From Bacteroidota bacterium (GTDB lineage: Bacteria; Bacteroidota; Bacteroidia; Chitinophagales; Chitinophagaceae), in assembly GCA_013286315.1 (NCBI GenBank), contig JABDFX010000012.1:1-50023 (forward strand): a DNA stretch of 50,023 bases, read 5' to 3'. How positions within the stretch are numbered: position 1 is the first letter of the stretch; each line of letters begins with the position of its first letter. Positions 1 to 6,784 of this stretch are shown in pieces. The position numbers and the translations under genes were made by a program. The notes below the pieces were generated by a model. The model saw only the letters and a program-made list of their open reading frames with translations. It searched no databases and had not been told where the DNA came from.

Positions 1-1120
1 ATTGTTTTGCGTGGGCAGCTTTTGCGAGCGTCAGCCCTTCATTGGCGAATTTCAGTGCCGCGCTGAAATTATTCTTGCCGGCATAACTCTTTCCAACATT
101 TAACAGGTCTGTCATCAAATGAACCCTGTCGTCGCTGTTGTTGAAACTTTTTATAAGGTTTGTGGAGATAATCAGGGCAGAATCATATTCTTTTCCCGCC
201 AGGTAGGTTTCGCTCAGGCTCTGTAAAATAATGGGATCATTGGGTGTTTTTTTTAAAGATTGAAAGAGATAATAAAATGATGAATCGTATCTGTTCAGCC
301 GGCAGTATATAGATCCAAGCGGTTCATTCTGATCCCATGCGATATTTTTTGTTTTTGCGTATGTCAGACTTTTTTGATAGCAATCAAGCGCGCCTTCATA
401 ATCTCCCGCTGCCTTAAACAGATTTCCGAAATTGTTATACGAGGCGAGGACACAAAGGTTATCATTCAATTTCGTTCTGATCATCAAACTCTTCTGGCAA
501 TATTCAAACCCTTTTATATAATTGCCCATGGCTGTATAGAGTACGCATTGAAAAGCACATAACTTTCCCTTACCTTCTTCATCACCTGTTTCATTAAAAT
601 AAGCGGTTACCCTGTCATAATCCCTTTCAGCATTTGTATTTTCATTTTTTAGATAGTGAATAGAGCCCAGGTAGAGGTAACCGTACCCAAGGATTTTTGC
701 ATTATGGTCTTTCTCAGACATGCCAATGGATTCAAGTATATCTTTTTCGGCCTGGCGGTAATTTCTCCGGCAATATTCACTTATGCCTAAATTCAGTTTT
801 GCCATTGCCATGCCGTAGGCATTGCCGGTATTTTTGGATAAACCGATCGCCTGATTGGCGTATACAAAAATAGAATCCGGGTCGGGACGTGGGGCCCACC
901 AGTATTCCTCACTCAGGGAGTTCAGACAATCTATCTTCTGGATACCGTTCTTCTGAGGTAACTCATTCAATAGGGCAGTAATTGCTTTTCTGTTGGGATG
1001 TTGTGCAAAAGAGTTGTCAGATAAAGTAATTCCCAGCAGGAGAATAATAGTTGTCCTAATTAAAAGAGATGGGATCCTTTTACGAAGATTAAACTGTTCA
1101 AAATGACTGATCAGGGTCAT
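1..1120 (-). CDS. TPR-repeat exported protein, 3' end outside the window
   Basis: The minus strand stays open from an ATG at 1120 to the window edge (373 codons), so the C-terminus is missing. After about 18 mostly polar residues comes a hydrophobic segment ending in SFAQ (about residues 19-40), a likely signal peptide or membrane anchor. The rest is helical with repeated TPR signatures: A-Y-G-M-A-x-A-K-L-N-L-G-I near residue 90, then G-N-Y-I-K-G-F-E-Y-C-Q-K-S-L and G-D-Y-E-G-A-L-D-C-Y-Q-K-S-L. In Bacteroidota such N-terminal TPR arrays often precede a membrane helix and a histidine kinase or LuxR-type DNA-binding domain. That output domain would lie beyond position 1, so the function is not decided here. 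Confidence 0.8.
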   Translation of the reverse strand, partial: MTLISHFEQFNLRKRIPSLLIRTTIILLLGITLSDNSFAQHPNRKAITALLNELPQKNGIQKIDCLNSLSEEYWWAPRPDPDSIFVYANQAIGLSKNTGNAYGMAMAKLNLGISEYCRRNYRQAEKDILESIGMSEKDHNAKILGYGYLYLGSIHYLKNENTNAERDYDRVTAYFNETGDEEGKGKLCAFQCVLYTAMGNYIKGFEYCQKSLMIRTKLNDNLCVLASYNNFGNLFKAAGDYEGALDCYQKSLTYAKTKNIAWDQNEPLGSIYCRLNRYDSSFYYLFQSLKKTPNDPIILQSLSETYLAGKEYDSALIISTNLIKSFNNSDDRVHLMTDLLNVGKSYAGKNNFSAALKFANEGLTLAKAAHAKQ

Positions 1121-1280
1121 GTTGGTTTTTGCTTTACGAATGTAGTTTTTAATTAGCCGATCCTGTTGAATTCATTTAGGTAAAAAACTATTCAAATCTT
1201 CCTTATGAAACAAAAGGCATTTAGTAGTTGCCGCTCCGGACGGGTGGTTGACAGAAAAAAGTTGCCTTTGTACCCGCCAC

Positions 1281-1415
1281 TTATTTTATAAACCATGTCC
1301 CAAAAAGTCGCCCGGGCCCACCGGCAGCCAAGCCCCAATCACCACCCCGGTCATGCCCGCCAAGGCATATCGGGCTAACCCTACGCCCAGACCTTCCCAA
1401 TGTTCTGTAATTCAT
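1281..1415 (-). pseudogene. Decayed N-terminus of an aldo/keto reductase
   Basis: An ATG at 1415 on the minus strand opens a 44-codon frame whose first residues, MNYRTLGRSG followed by RVSPICLG and then GGDWGL, match the canonical N-terminus of the aldo/keto reductase superfamily. The conserved M-T/A-F-G stretch is corrupted, and the frame stops at 1281 inside what should be the first helix. Further along the minus strand (about 1240-1270) another frame reads K-G-N-F-F, which resembles the G-N-F-F/I-D-T strand carrying the catalytic Asp. This suggests at least one frameshift. No downstream barrel is recognisable before the TPR gene. I read it as a truncated, frameshifted relic. Two intact aldo/keto reductases lie elsewhere in the window. 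Confidence 0.6.
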
Positions 1416-1474
1416 TGTTTTGTTTGGATTTAATAAATGAAAGAACAAAATTAAAAGATACCCTGCCAGCTGAC

Positions 1475-1540
1475 TTTGCTTAAAAGGCCGATTTTGCTTT
1501 GTTGAGAGGGCCGAATTACTCGTGCAGATTGGTAGATTTT
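1475..1540 (+). promoter_or_regulatory. Putative MarR-operon promoter with imperfect direct repeat
   Basis: Upstream of the MarR gene an imperfect direct repeat is visible: TTTGCTT followed by GGCCGAT (1475-1492), then TTTGCTT followed by GGGCCGAATT (1493-1517). A -7-like element TAGATTTT lies at 1533-1540. The repeats could be an operator for the adjacent MarR protein. Similarity to the eight-site regulon box of this window (TTTTGC, then TTGA) is partial and the spacing differs, so I do not count it as a member. Confidence 0.35.
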
Positions 1541-1577
1541 ACCCATCTTTCTACGTGCGATTTATAAAATTATTAGT

Positions 1578-2096
1578 TTGATATCATACTATCAATGTCT
1601 TAACTTTATAGTAGAAATAATCATCGTGGATACAAGAAATACTACTGAACTGGCCCGTGAGCTGGGAAGATGCCTGATTGAGATGCGGAATTTTCTGCGT
1701 CAGTATATTCAGGCTAAAATTAAGGAGCATCAAATGGACATCAGTTTTGAAATGATCGAAATCATGGCTTGCCTGTGGAATAAAGATGGGATTAATCAGC
1801 AGGAAATTGCCGACATCGTAATCAAGGATAAATCCAGCATGACTTACCTGGTGGACAATCTGGTGAAAAGGAATATGGTTAGCAGAAAAGTGGATGCAGA
1901 TGACCGCCGTAATAACCTGATTTATATTACAAAAGAAGGCCGGCTTTTACAAAAGAAATTGAATCCGTGGATATTGGAAATGTATGAAACTGCGGCATCG
2001 GGTATTCAAAAAACAAAAATTACTCAATCTATTAAGGTGGTCAAGAAAATGTCAGAAAACTTAAAAGCGGAGAAAGGATTAGTAATAATAATGTGA
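1578..2096 (+). CDS. MarR family transcriptional regulator
   Basis: A winged helix-turn-helix regulator. The recognisable core is G-I-N-Q-Q-E-I-A-D-I-V-I-K-D-K-S-S-M-T-Y-L-V-D-N-L (HTH) followed by a wing with D-A-D-D-R-R-N-N-L-I-Y-I-T-K-E-G, the typical MarR D-x-R-D/S/N-x2-x3-L-T-x2-G motif. The longest frame starts at ATG 1578, but the first 16 residues (MISYYQ...) look unlike the family. A GTG at 1626 (VDTRNTTEL...) gives a more usual length of about 156 residues. It is the first gene of a tight operon with UspA (3 bp gap) and DoxX, so it may repress this operon in response to a ligand or stress signal. The ligand is unknown. Confidence 0.85.
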   Translation: MISYYQCLNFIVEIIIVDTRNTTELARELGRCLIEMRNFLRQYIQAKIKEHQMDISFEMIEIMACLWNKDGINQQEIADIVIKDKSSMTYLVDNLVKRNMVSRKVDADDRRNNLIYITKEGRLLQKKLNPWILEMYETAASGIQKTKITQSIKVVKKMSENLKAEKGLVIIM

Positions 2097-2099
2097 ATT

Positions 2100-2939
2100 A
2101 TGAAAACGATACTTATTCCGGTTGATTTCACAAGCGCATCGGATAATGCCCTCGAATTTGCACTGGCATGGAGCAGGAATTTTGAATTCGATCACATCAT
2201 ATTACTAAAATCATTTTATAGCTCCTTTTATGAAAACGTATTACTGACAACAGAGTATGTAAATGTGAGCCAGGAGCAAAGAAAGAATGAAATAGAAATG
2301 CTCCGTAACCGGCGCCAGACATTCATAGATCGGCTGGACCCGGGTGTAAAGGTTTCTATCGCTGTCAGTGAAAAGCCCCTGCTTCGTTCAATAATAGATA
2401 TAGTGGAAAGCGAGAAAGCTGAACTGATTGTATTGGGCAGTGATCATGTCAGCCATTTTGATAACAGTTTTATTGCCTCACAAATCATTGAAATCGCAAA
2501 AGCCAGTCCGGTAAACGTTTTAATCGTCCCATCTATTTGTAGGTTTCAGGCCATTCAAAAGGTATTGGTTCCAATCGATATACAAGCGATGGGTCTTTTA
2601 GAAAGACTCGAGAGGTTCCGAATAAAATCAACCCGATGGCTTGACAAAGAGCTGATGATATTGCACGTCGATCCGAAAGAAAAATATACGCTTCGGGATG
2701 AAGTCCTTGAACGAAATGAAAAAAGTCTGCGCGAATACTTAAAGAATTTCCACCTTGACGTTTATTACTCAAATAATAAAAGCATTTTAAACGGTATTAT
2801 ACATTTTTTAGATGAACACCCGGCTGACCTGGTTGTCGCGTTGCCCGGCAGGCACAGTTTCTTTTATTCGTTAACGCATAAGAGCATTTCAGAAGCCCTT
2901 TACCGGGATACCCCAAAGCCAGTGCTGATACTGAAATGA
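2100..2939 (+). CDS. Tandem universal stress protein (UspA family)
   Basis: Two Usp domains in tandem, about residues 1-146 and 152-279, as is common in Bacteroidota. The first begins MKTILIPVDFTSASDNALEFAL, the classical Usp strand-1/helix-1 with D9. It ends with a strand A-S-P-V-N-V-L-I-V-P. The second begins I-Q-K-V-L-V-P-I-D and ends D-T-P-K-P-V-L-I-L-K. The canonical ATP-binding G-x2-G-x9-G-S/T loop is not intact in either copy (L-G-S-D-H in the first, L-P-G-R-H in the second), so nucleotide binding is doubtful. It is cytosolic. It lies between a MarR regulator and a DoxX protein in one transcription unit, which suggests a stress-induced role. Its target is not evident. Confidence 0.88.
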   Translation: MKTILIPVDFTSASDNALEFALAWSRNFEFDHIILLKSFYSSFYENVLLTTEYVNVSQEQRKNEIEMLRNRRQTFIDRLDPGVKVSIAVSEKPLLRSIIDIVESEKAELIVLGSDHVSHFDNSFIASQIIEIAKASPVNVLIVPSICRFQAIQKVLVPIDIQAMGLLERLERFRIKSTRWLDKELMILHVDPKEKYTLRDEVLERNEKSLREYLKNFHLDVYYSNNKSILNGIIHFLDEHPADLVVALPGRHSFFYSLTHKSISEALYRDTPKPVLILK

Positions 2940-2942
2940 TCT

Positions 2943-3422
2943 ATGATAAAATATTACGTCATGAAACCATTTAATAAATTCAAAAATTGGGGAGATACAC
3001 ATCACCCGAAAATGCTGGATATCATACGAATGCTGGTAGGACTTTTACTCGTAGTAAAAGGATATGTGTATTTCATCCATGCCGCTTATATCCGCGATCT
3101 CATCATCGAAAATAAACTGATAAATCAATCAGAGGATCTGATCAGTGCCATTATCTTTTATACAACGTATATGCAACTGGTTGGAGGGACTATGATTTTT
3201 TTAGGGTTATTAACCAGACTGGCAGCCATATTTCTGTTACCAATCGTTTTTGGAGCTATATTTTTTGTAAACATTTTGAATCCCTTTTTTAATGCGGAGC
3301 TTTGGTTGTCCATATTGGTGATGGCCCTACTGATTCTTTTTATTGTAATTGGTTCAGGACCTTTATCTCTGGATCGTTTTTTATCAAATTATAAACAATC
3401 CGAAGAACAGGAGAAACGCTAG
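2943..3422 (+). CDS. DoxX-family integral membrane protein
   Basis: A 159-residue protein with four predicted transmembrane helices (about residues 26-46, 67-90, 94-112, 118-138) and the DoxX hallmark I-R-M-L-V-G-L-L-L-V-V-K-G in helix 1, followed by G-G-T-M-I-F-L-G-L-L-T-R. DoxX proteins are small quinone/redox-associated membrane proteins of uncertain function. This gene starts 3 bp after the UspA stop and is the last of the MarR-UspA-DoxX operon. An internal ATG (residue 7, MKPFNKF) is an alternative start. A second, divergent DoxX homologue lies at 4112-4519. Confidence 0.8.
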   Translation: MIKYYVMKPFNKFKNWGDTHHPKMLDIIRMLVGLLLVVKGYVYFIHAAYIRDLIIENKLINQSEDLISAIIFYTTYMQLVGGTMIFLGLLTRLAAIFLLPIVFGAIFFVNILNPFFNAELWLSILVMALLILFIVIGSGPLSLDRFLSNYKQSEEQEKR

Positions 3423-3708
3423 ACGTTCGTTATGGGCCCGGCATAAAGCTTTCTCCCCGGATCGTGAATATCAGCGTCGGTTATTCATTTGCACTCAAAA
3501 AGAAAAATACATGAAGTCAGTCTCATTCGAACAACCTGCGTCTTGTTATGACCTCATCATCTCCTGAATCACTATAAAATGACAAATATCCTCCATACTG
3601 CCACAGTAAGAATTATCATTCCAAAAACGATGTGACCTGATAGCAGGGAAATATCTAAATTAGCAGTTGCCTGAAATCGTGAACGTTTTCAGATAAAATA
3701 AATCAATT
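3423..3708. other. Intergenic region between DoxX and YccF
   Basis: Nearly 290 bases without a convincing gene. The minus strand has a short open stretch (about 3573-3665) encoding a hydrophobic segment (I-V-F-G-M-I-I-L-T-V-A-V-W) that ends in TAG but has no plausible start. It may be a relic of a small membrane protein or chance. No terminator hairpin with a T-run is visible. Confidence 0.4.
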
Positions 3709-4083
3709 TTGAACCTGCTGGGGAACCTGATCTGGATTGTATTTGGTGGATTGATATCTGCCATTGGTTATGTAATCGGCGGCATCGTTTTATGTTGTAC
3801 CATCATTGGTATTCCATTTGGACTGCAGTGTTTTAAGCTTGCAGATTTCATGTTATGGCCTTTTGGAAGAAAAGTTGTTTACAGCAACTCCAATGGAGGT
3901 TGTTTATTGACCTTTGCAAATATTATCTGGATCTTCTGTGGCGGAATCTGGATTGCGCTTTCCCATCTTCTTTTTGGATTGTTACTTTGCATTACGATCA
4001 TCGGTTTACCATTTGGAAGGAAGCATTTTCAAATGATTGAATTATCATTAATGCCATTTGGAAAGAAAATTGTTGATGCTTAA
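3709..4083 (+). CDS. YccF-domain inner membrane protein, TTG start
   Basis: A 124-residue protein made of two homologous halves. Each has a hydrophobic helix pair and the YccF signature: G-I-P-F-G-L-Q-C-F-K-L-A-D-F-M-L-W-P-F-G-R-K, then G-L-P-F-G-R-K-H-F-Q-M-I-E-L-S-L-M-P-F-G-K-K. This internal duplication and the P-F-G-R/K-K ends are diagnostic. The start is TTG at 3709. It is chosen because MNLLGNLIWIVFGG matches the family's N-terminus and no ATG lies upstream in frame. YccF proteins are predicted inner membrane proteins of unknown role. The gene is convergent with the DoxX gene that follows, with a 28 bp gap. Confidence 0.85.
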   Translation: MNLLGNLIWIVFGGLISAIGYVIGGIVLCCTIIGIPFGLQCFKLADFMLWPFGRKVVYSNSNGGCLLTFANIIWIFCGGIWIALSHLLFGLLLCITIIGLPFGRKHFQMIELSLMPFGKKIVDA

Positions 4084-4111
4084 TTTTTTTGTTTGCCTGG
4101 TATATCATCTA

Positions 4112-4519
4112 TCATTCTTTATCAATGCTATACAAACCGGGCCCAATAAATATCAACCCGGCAAACGTTATAGCATCTTCAATTGCATGGGTTGCATCGA
4201 AAAAGCTTCCGCTCTGATTGAATGTAAAAAGACCTGCTACGATCAGGTTAACCAGCATCAGCATACATACCGGTCTGAAAAATAAGCCAAAAATCATCAG
4301 AAGGCCTCCGATGGTCTCCGTTGCAGCAGAAAGAAATCCCCAAAGCACGGGAAGAAAATGAACACCCACAGAGCCCATGGCCATGCCTAAACGCTCCCAT
4401 TTATCAGGGCCGCCTGATAGTTTTGGAAAGCCATGGTAAATAAACATGATTCCAAGTCCAATTCGTAAAATCAGCAGACCATAATTCTGGTATTTACCTA
4501 ATTTGCTTAAAACTGCCAT
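4112..4519 (-). CDS. DoxX family protein
   Basis: A 135-residue, four-helix membrane protein with the classic DoxX N-terminus L-I-L-R-I-G-L-G-I-M-F-I-Y-H-G-F-P-K-L, followed by G-G-L-L-M-I-F-G-L-F-F-R-P and the terminal G-P-G-L-Y-S-I-D. This is the canonical DoxX type (compare SURF4/DoxX annotations) and it is more typical than the one at 2943. The role is uncertain; family members are linked to quinone or redox functions. It is transcribed alone, convergent with the YccF gene. Confidence 0.88.
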   Translation of the reverse strand: MAVLSKLGKYQNYGLLILRIGLGIMFIYHGFPKLSGGPDKWERLGMAMGSVGVHFLPVLWGFLSAATETIGGLLMIFGLFFRPVCMLMLVNLIVAGLFTFNQSGSFFDATHAIEDAITFAGLIFIGPGLYSIDKE

Positions 4520-4664
4520 TTGAAAAATCGGTTAAGTTCAGAACCAAACCCGTTACTGTCATAAGTTTGAAATTAACTTCGAAATCTTAAGGTTAAATGT
4601 GTTCTGTGGCAAAATACTTATGTGGACTGAGGCAATCGATCTCCCAATCTTCGACACAGCAACA

Positions 4665-5846
4665 TTAAAAAGAAGCGATCGGGTCCGGCACAGCATCCGG
4701 ATCATTGAGGGCAGTTCCCCGGCTGTGGATATTTGTACCCTCTATAACCAATATGCCGGCTACATGAGGGGCAGCCATAGAAGTGCCGCTGAGTTGCGCA
4801 TACCGCCCATTACTGTAAGTGGAAATGATGCGAACACCGGGAGCAGCAAAATCCACATCACTTCCGAAATTTGAAAAAGAGGCAAATCTTCCCAGGCTGT
4901 CAATGGCAGAGACCGTGAATACATTGGGATGATTGACCCTGCCTGGTGAGGAAAGATTGGCATTCTCAGATTTATTGCCGGCAGCGATAGCAAATAAAAT
5001 TCCTCTTTCTGCCAGCGTGAGAACAGCATTATCAAGCGCGGGAGAAATGGTGTCAGTACCCAGACTCATATTGACCACTTCTCCGGCCCTGGCATTCTGT
5101 CCTACATAATTTAAAGCCTGGATCAGCTGGCTGGTACTCCCCTCTCCATCATTGTTCAATGCTTTCAGAGCAATAATTTTTGTACCGAAGGCAACACCCA
5201 CTACGCCAATGGAATTATTCAAAGCACCGATGATTCCAGCCACATGGGTGCCATGCCCGTTATTATCTTCCACAGAAGTTTCACCGTTTACAAAGCATTT
5301 GCTCAGTATCGTATCCACATCCAGATCGGGATGATCAGTATCAACACCGGTATCAATGATCCATACCCGCTTTCCGGTTCCATCAGCAATGCCTGTTCGC
5401 CTGGCGCCCCATTGCACGCTGGATGGAGACACCAATTCGAAGCAGCCTTTTTCGAGTGTAATTACCCGGTCCTGCTCCACCAGTTCCACATCCTGATCCT
5501 GTTTCAATGCCAGTGCCTGATTTCGGGTAAGGCGGGTAATGAATCCTGAATGTATACTGTTCAGTATGGAAACCGGCTGATTATTCCGGATCGCATAACG
5601 GCTTAAAATGGTGCTGACTGCAGTTGTGGACCTGCCCAGCTCCTGCACAGATCCGGATTGACTGCCCGCACCGCGCAGCATCACGATATAAGTTGAATCG
5701 GCAGGCGTAGAAAAAAGTTGCACCGGATCGCAAGCGGGCACCGTGGCCTGACCCATTTTTACAGTCTGATCCGTCTTCTTACATCCTTCTGAAATCAGGA
5801 CACAGGCGGCGAGCAGACAAGCGGCTAATATTGTAGTAATCTTCAT
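4665..5846 (-). CDS. Secreted S8 subtilisin-like serine protease
   Basis: A 393-residue exported protease, read from the ATG at 5846 because it begins a good signal sequence (MKITTILAACLLAACVLISEG-C). The Cys at 22 may be lipidated, although the lipobox is not canonical. Residues about 52-130 resemble an I9 propeptide (T-Y-I-V-M-L..., ending V-E-L-V-E-Q-D). The catalytic triad is intact: D165 in I-I-D-T-G-V-D, H198 in N-G-H-G-T-H, S356 in G-T-S-M-A-A-P-H. The oxyanion Asn is N291 in A-A-G-N. After the catalytic domain only about 30 residues remain, with no secretion-sorting domain. A possible -7 element (TATATTTG) lies at 5859-5866 on the minus strand, very close to the start. Confidence 0.92.
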   Translation of the reverse strand: MKITTILAACLLAACVLISEGCKKTDQTVKMGQATVPACDPVQLFSTPADSTYIVMLRGAGSQSGSVQELGRSTTAVSTILSRYAIRNNQPVSILNSIHSGFITRLTRNQALALKQDQDVELVEQDRVITLEKGCFELVSPSSVQWGARRTGIADGTGKRVWIIDTGVDTDHPDLDVDTILSKCFVNGETSVEDNNGHGTHVAGIIGALNNSIGVVGVAFGTKIIALKALNNDGEGSTSQLIQALNYVGQNARAGEVVNMSLGTDTISPALDNAVLTLAERGILFAIAAGNKSENANLSSPGRVNHPNVFTVSAIDSLGRFASFSNFGSDVDFAAPGVRIISTYSNGRYAQLSGTSMAAPHVAGILVIEGTNIHSRGTALNDPDAVPDPIASF

Positions 5847-5911
5847 AACTGGTTGAATCAAATATATACGCACCGTTAAAGACTATGTTTCAAAGAAAAT
5901 GTTAATGTAGT

Positions 5912-5942
5912 TTTGGCGGGGAGATTTTTTATTTTAGCTTTT
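5912..5942 (+). promoter_or_regulatory. Bacteroidota-type promoter (-33 TTTG / -7 TAGCTTTT)
   Basis: TTTG at 5912-5915, a 19-nt spacer, then TAGCTTTT at 5935-5942. This matches the known Bacteroidota housekeeping promoter TTTG/TAnnTTTG. It lies about 36 nt ahead of the ATG at 5978. Confidence 0.5.
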
Positions 5943-5977
5943 TAACAGCCCCGGCAAAACCGGGAAATCCCTATATT

Positions 5978-6733
5978 ATGGAAGTTCATCACCATCCCGA
6001 TCTGCATCATAAAAAGAAACACTTTACAGAATACTTCCTGGAATTCCTGATGATTTTTCTTGCCGTAACACTTGGTTTTCTGGCTGAAAACCTGAGTGAG
6101 CATATAACAAACCATGCAAAGGAAAAAGAGTACATCAGAGGGTTCATCCGGAATGTGCAGGACGACACAGCAACCTTAAATCACGTCATCTATTTCGATA
6201 GTGTGCAAGTCAGCGGTATTGATATTTTTTTACGCTTACGCCACGCAGATATGAGCCTGGACAGTAATCGTAAAAACTTTTATTTTCTGTCTTTAAATAC
6301 TTTCTACAACTCTGCCTCTTTTACCAGTAATAATGCTACGTTGCAGCAACTGAAAAGCACAGGGGATTACCGGCTCATAAAAAAGGACCATGTATCAGAC
6401 AGCCTGTCAAAATATGACACGGATATTCAGGGCATCTCCAGTCAGACAAATTATTATAGAGATTATTTCAAAGAAATCCTATCCCGCCTGGACGAATTGA
6501 CAGATATGTCGATGTATACAGATACCTCCTACATGAAAAACGGGAAGTTTACCAATAAAACGACGCCTGAATTAAATACGGATAATAAGCAGCTTCGTAC
6601 CCTATTTAATAAGGTATTTGACTTCAGAATTATTACAAGCTCTTATGCCGGCAACTACTTAAAGCCTGAGTTGGAAAACGCTACCCGTCTGATCTTCTTT
6701 CTTAAAAAAGAATATGGAATGGAAGATGAATAA
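5978..6733 (+). CDS. DUF6090-like membrane protein of Bacteroidota
   Basis: A 251-residue protein of a family common in Bacteroidota but without known function. The N-terminus is histidine-rich (EVHHHPDLHHKKKHFTEYFLEF) and is followed by one transmembrane helix (L-M-I-F-L-A-V-T-L-G-F-L-A-E-N, about residues 23-37). The rest is a largely helical domain facing away from the His tail, with an N-A-T-L-Q-Q-L-K-S-T-G-D-Y-R-L-I core that is conserved in the family. The His cluster might bind metal; that is inference. It is a monocistronic gene with its own promoter, convergent with the large permease. The family name is given from memory, so treat it as approximate. Confidence 0.7.
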   Translation: MEVHHHPDLHHKKKHFTEYFLEFLMIFLAVTLGFLAENLSEHITNHAKEKEYIRGFIRNVQDDTATLNHVIYFDSVQVSGIDIFLRLRHADMSLDSNRKNFYFLSLNTFYNSASFTSNNATLQQLKSTGDYRLIKKDHVSDSLSKYDTDIQGISSQTNYYRDYFKEILSRLDELTDMSMYTDTSYMKNGKFTNKTTPELNTDNKQLRTLFNKVFDFRIITSSYAGNYLKPELENATRLIFFLKKEYGMEDE

Positions 6734-6784
6734 CGATAGGATCGTAGCTTCACTCTGAGCGAAAACTGCTTCAGAAGCCGAAGC

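Noticed and set aside
1248-1433. 61-residue plus-strand frame
   Set aside because: It is antisense to the decayed aldo/keto reductase and rich in Pro/Ala without a family pattern.
1475-1540. MarR promoter as a ninth regulon member
   Set aside because: It shares TTTTGC and TTGA with the box, but the half-site spacing is 23 bp and the box-to--7 distance is 39 nt, unlike the invariant 45 nt.
4599-4874. Frame on the plus strand over the protease 3' end
   Set aside because: It is antisense to the subtilase, whose catalytic motifs are on the minus strand.
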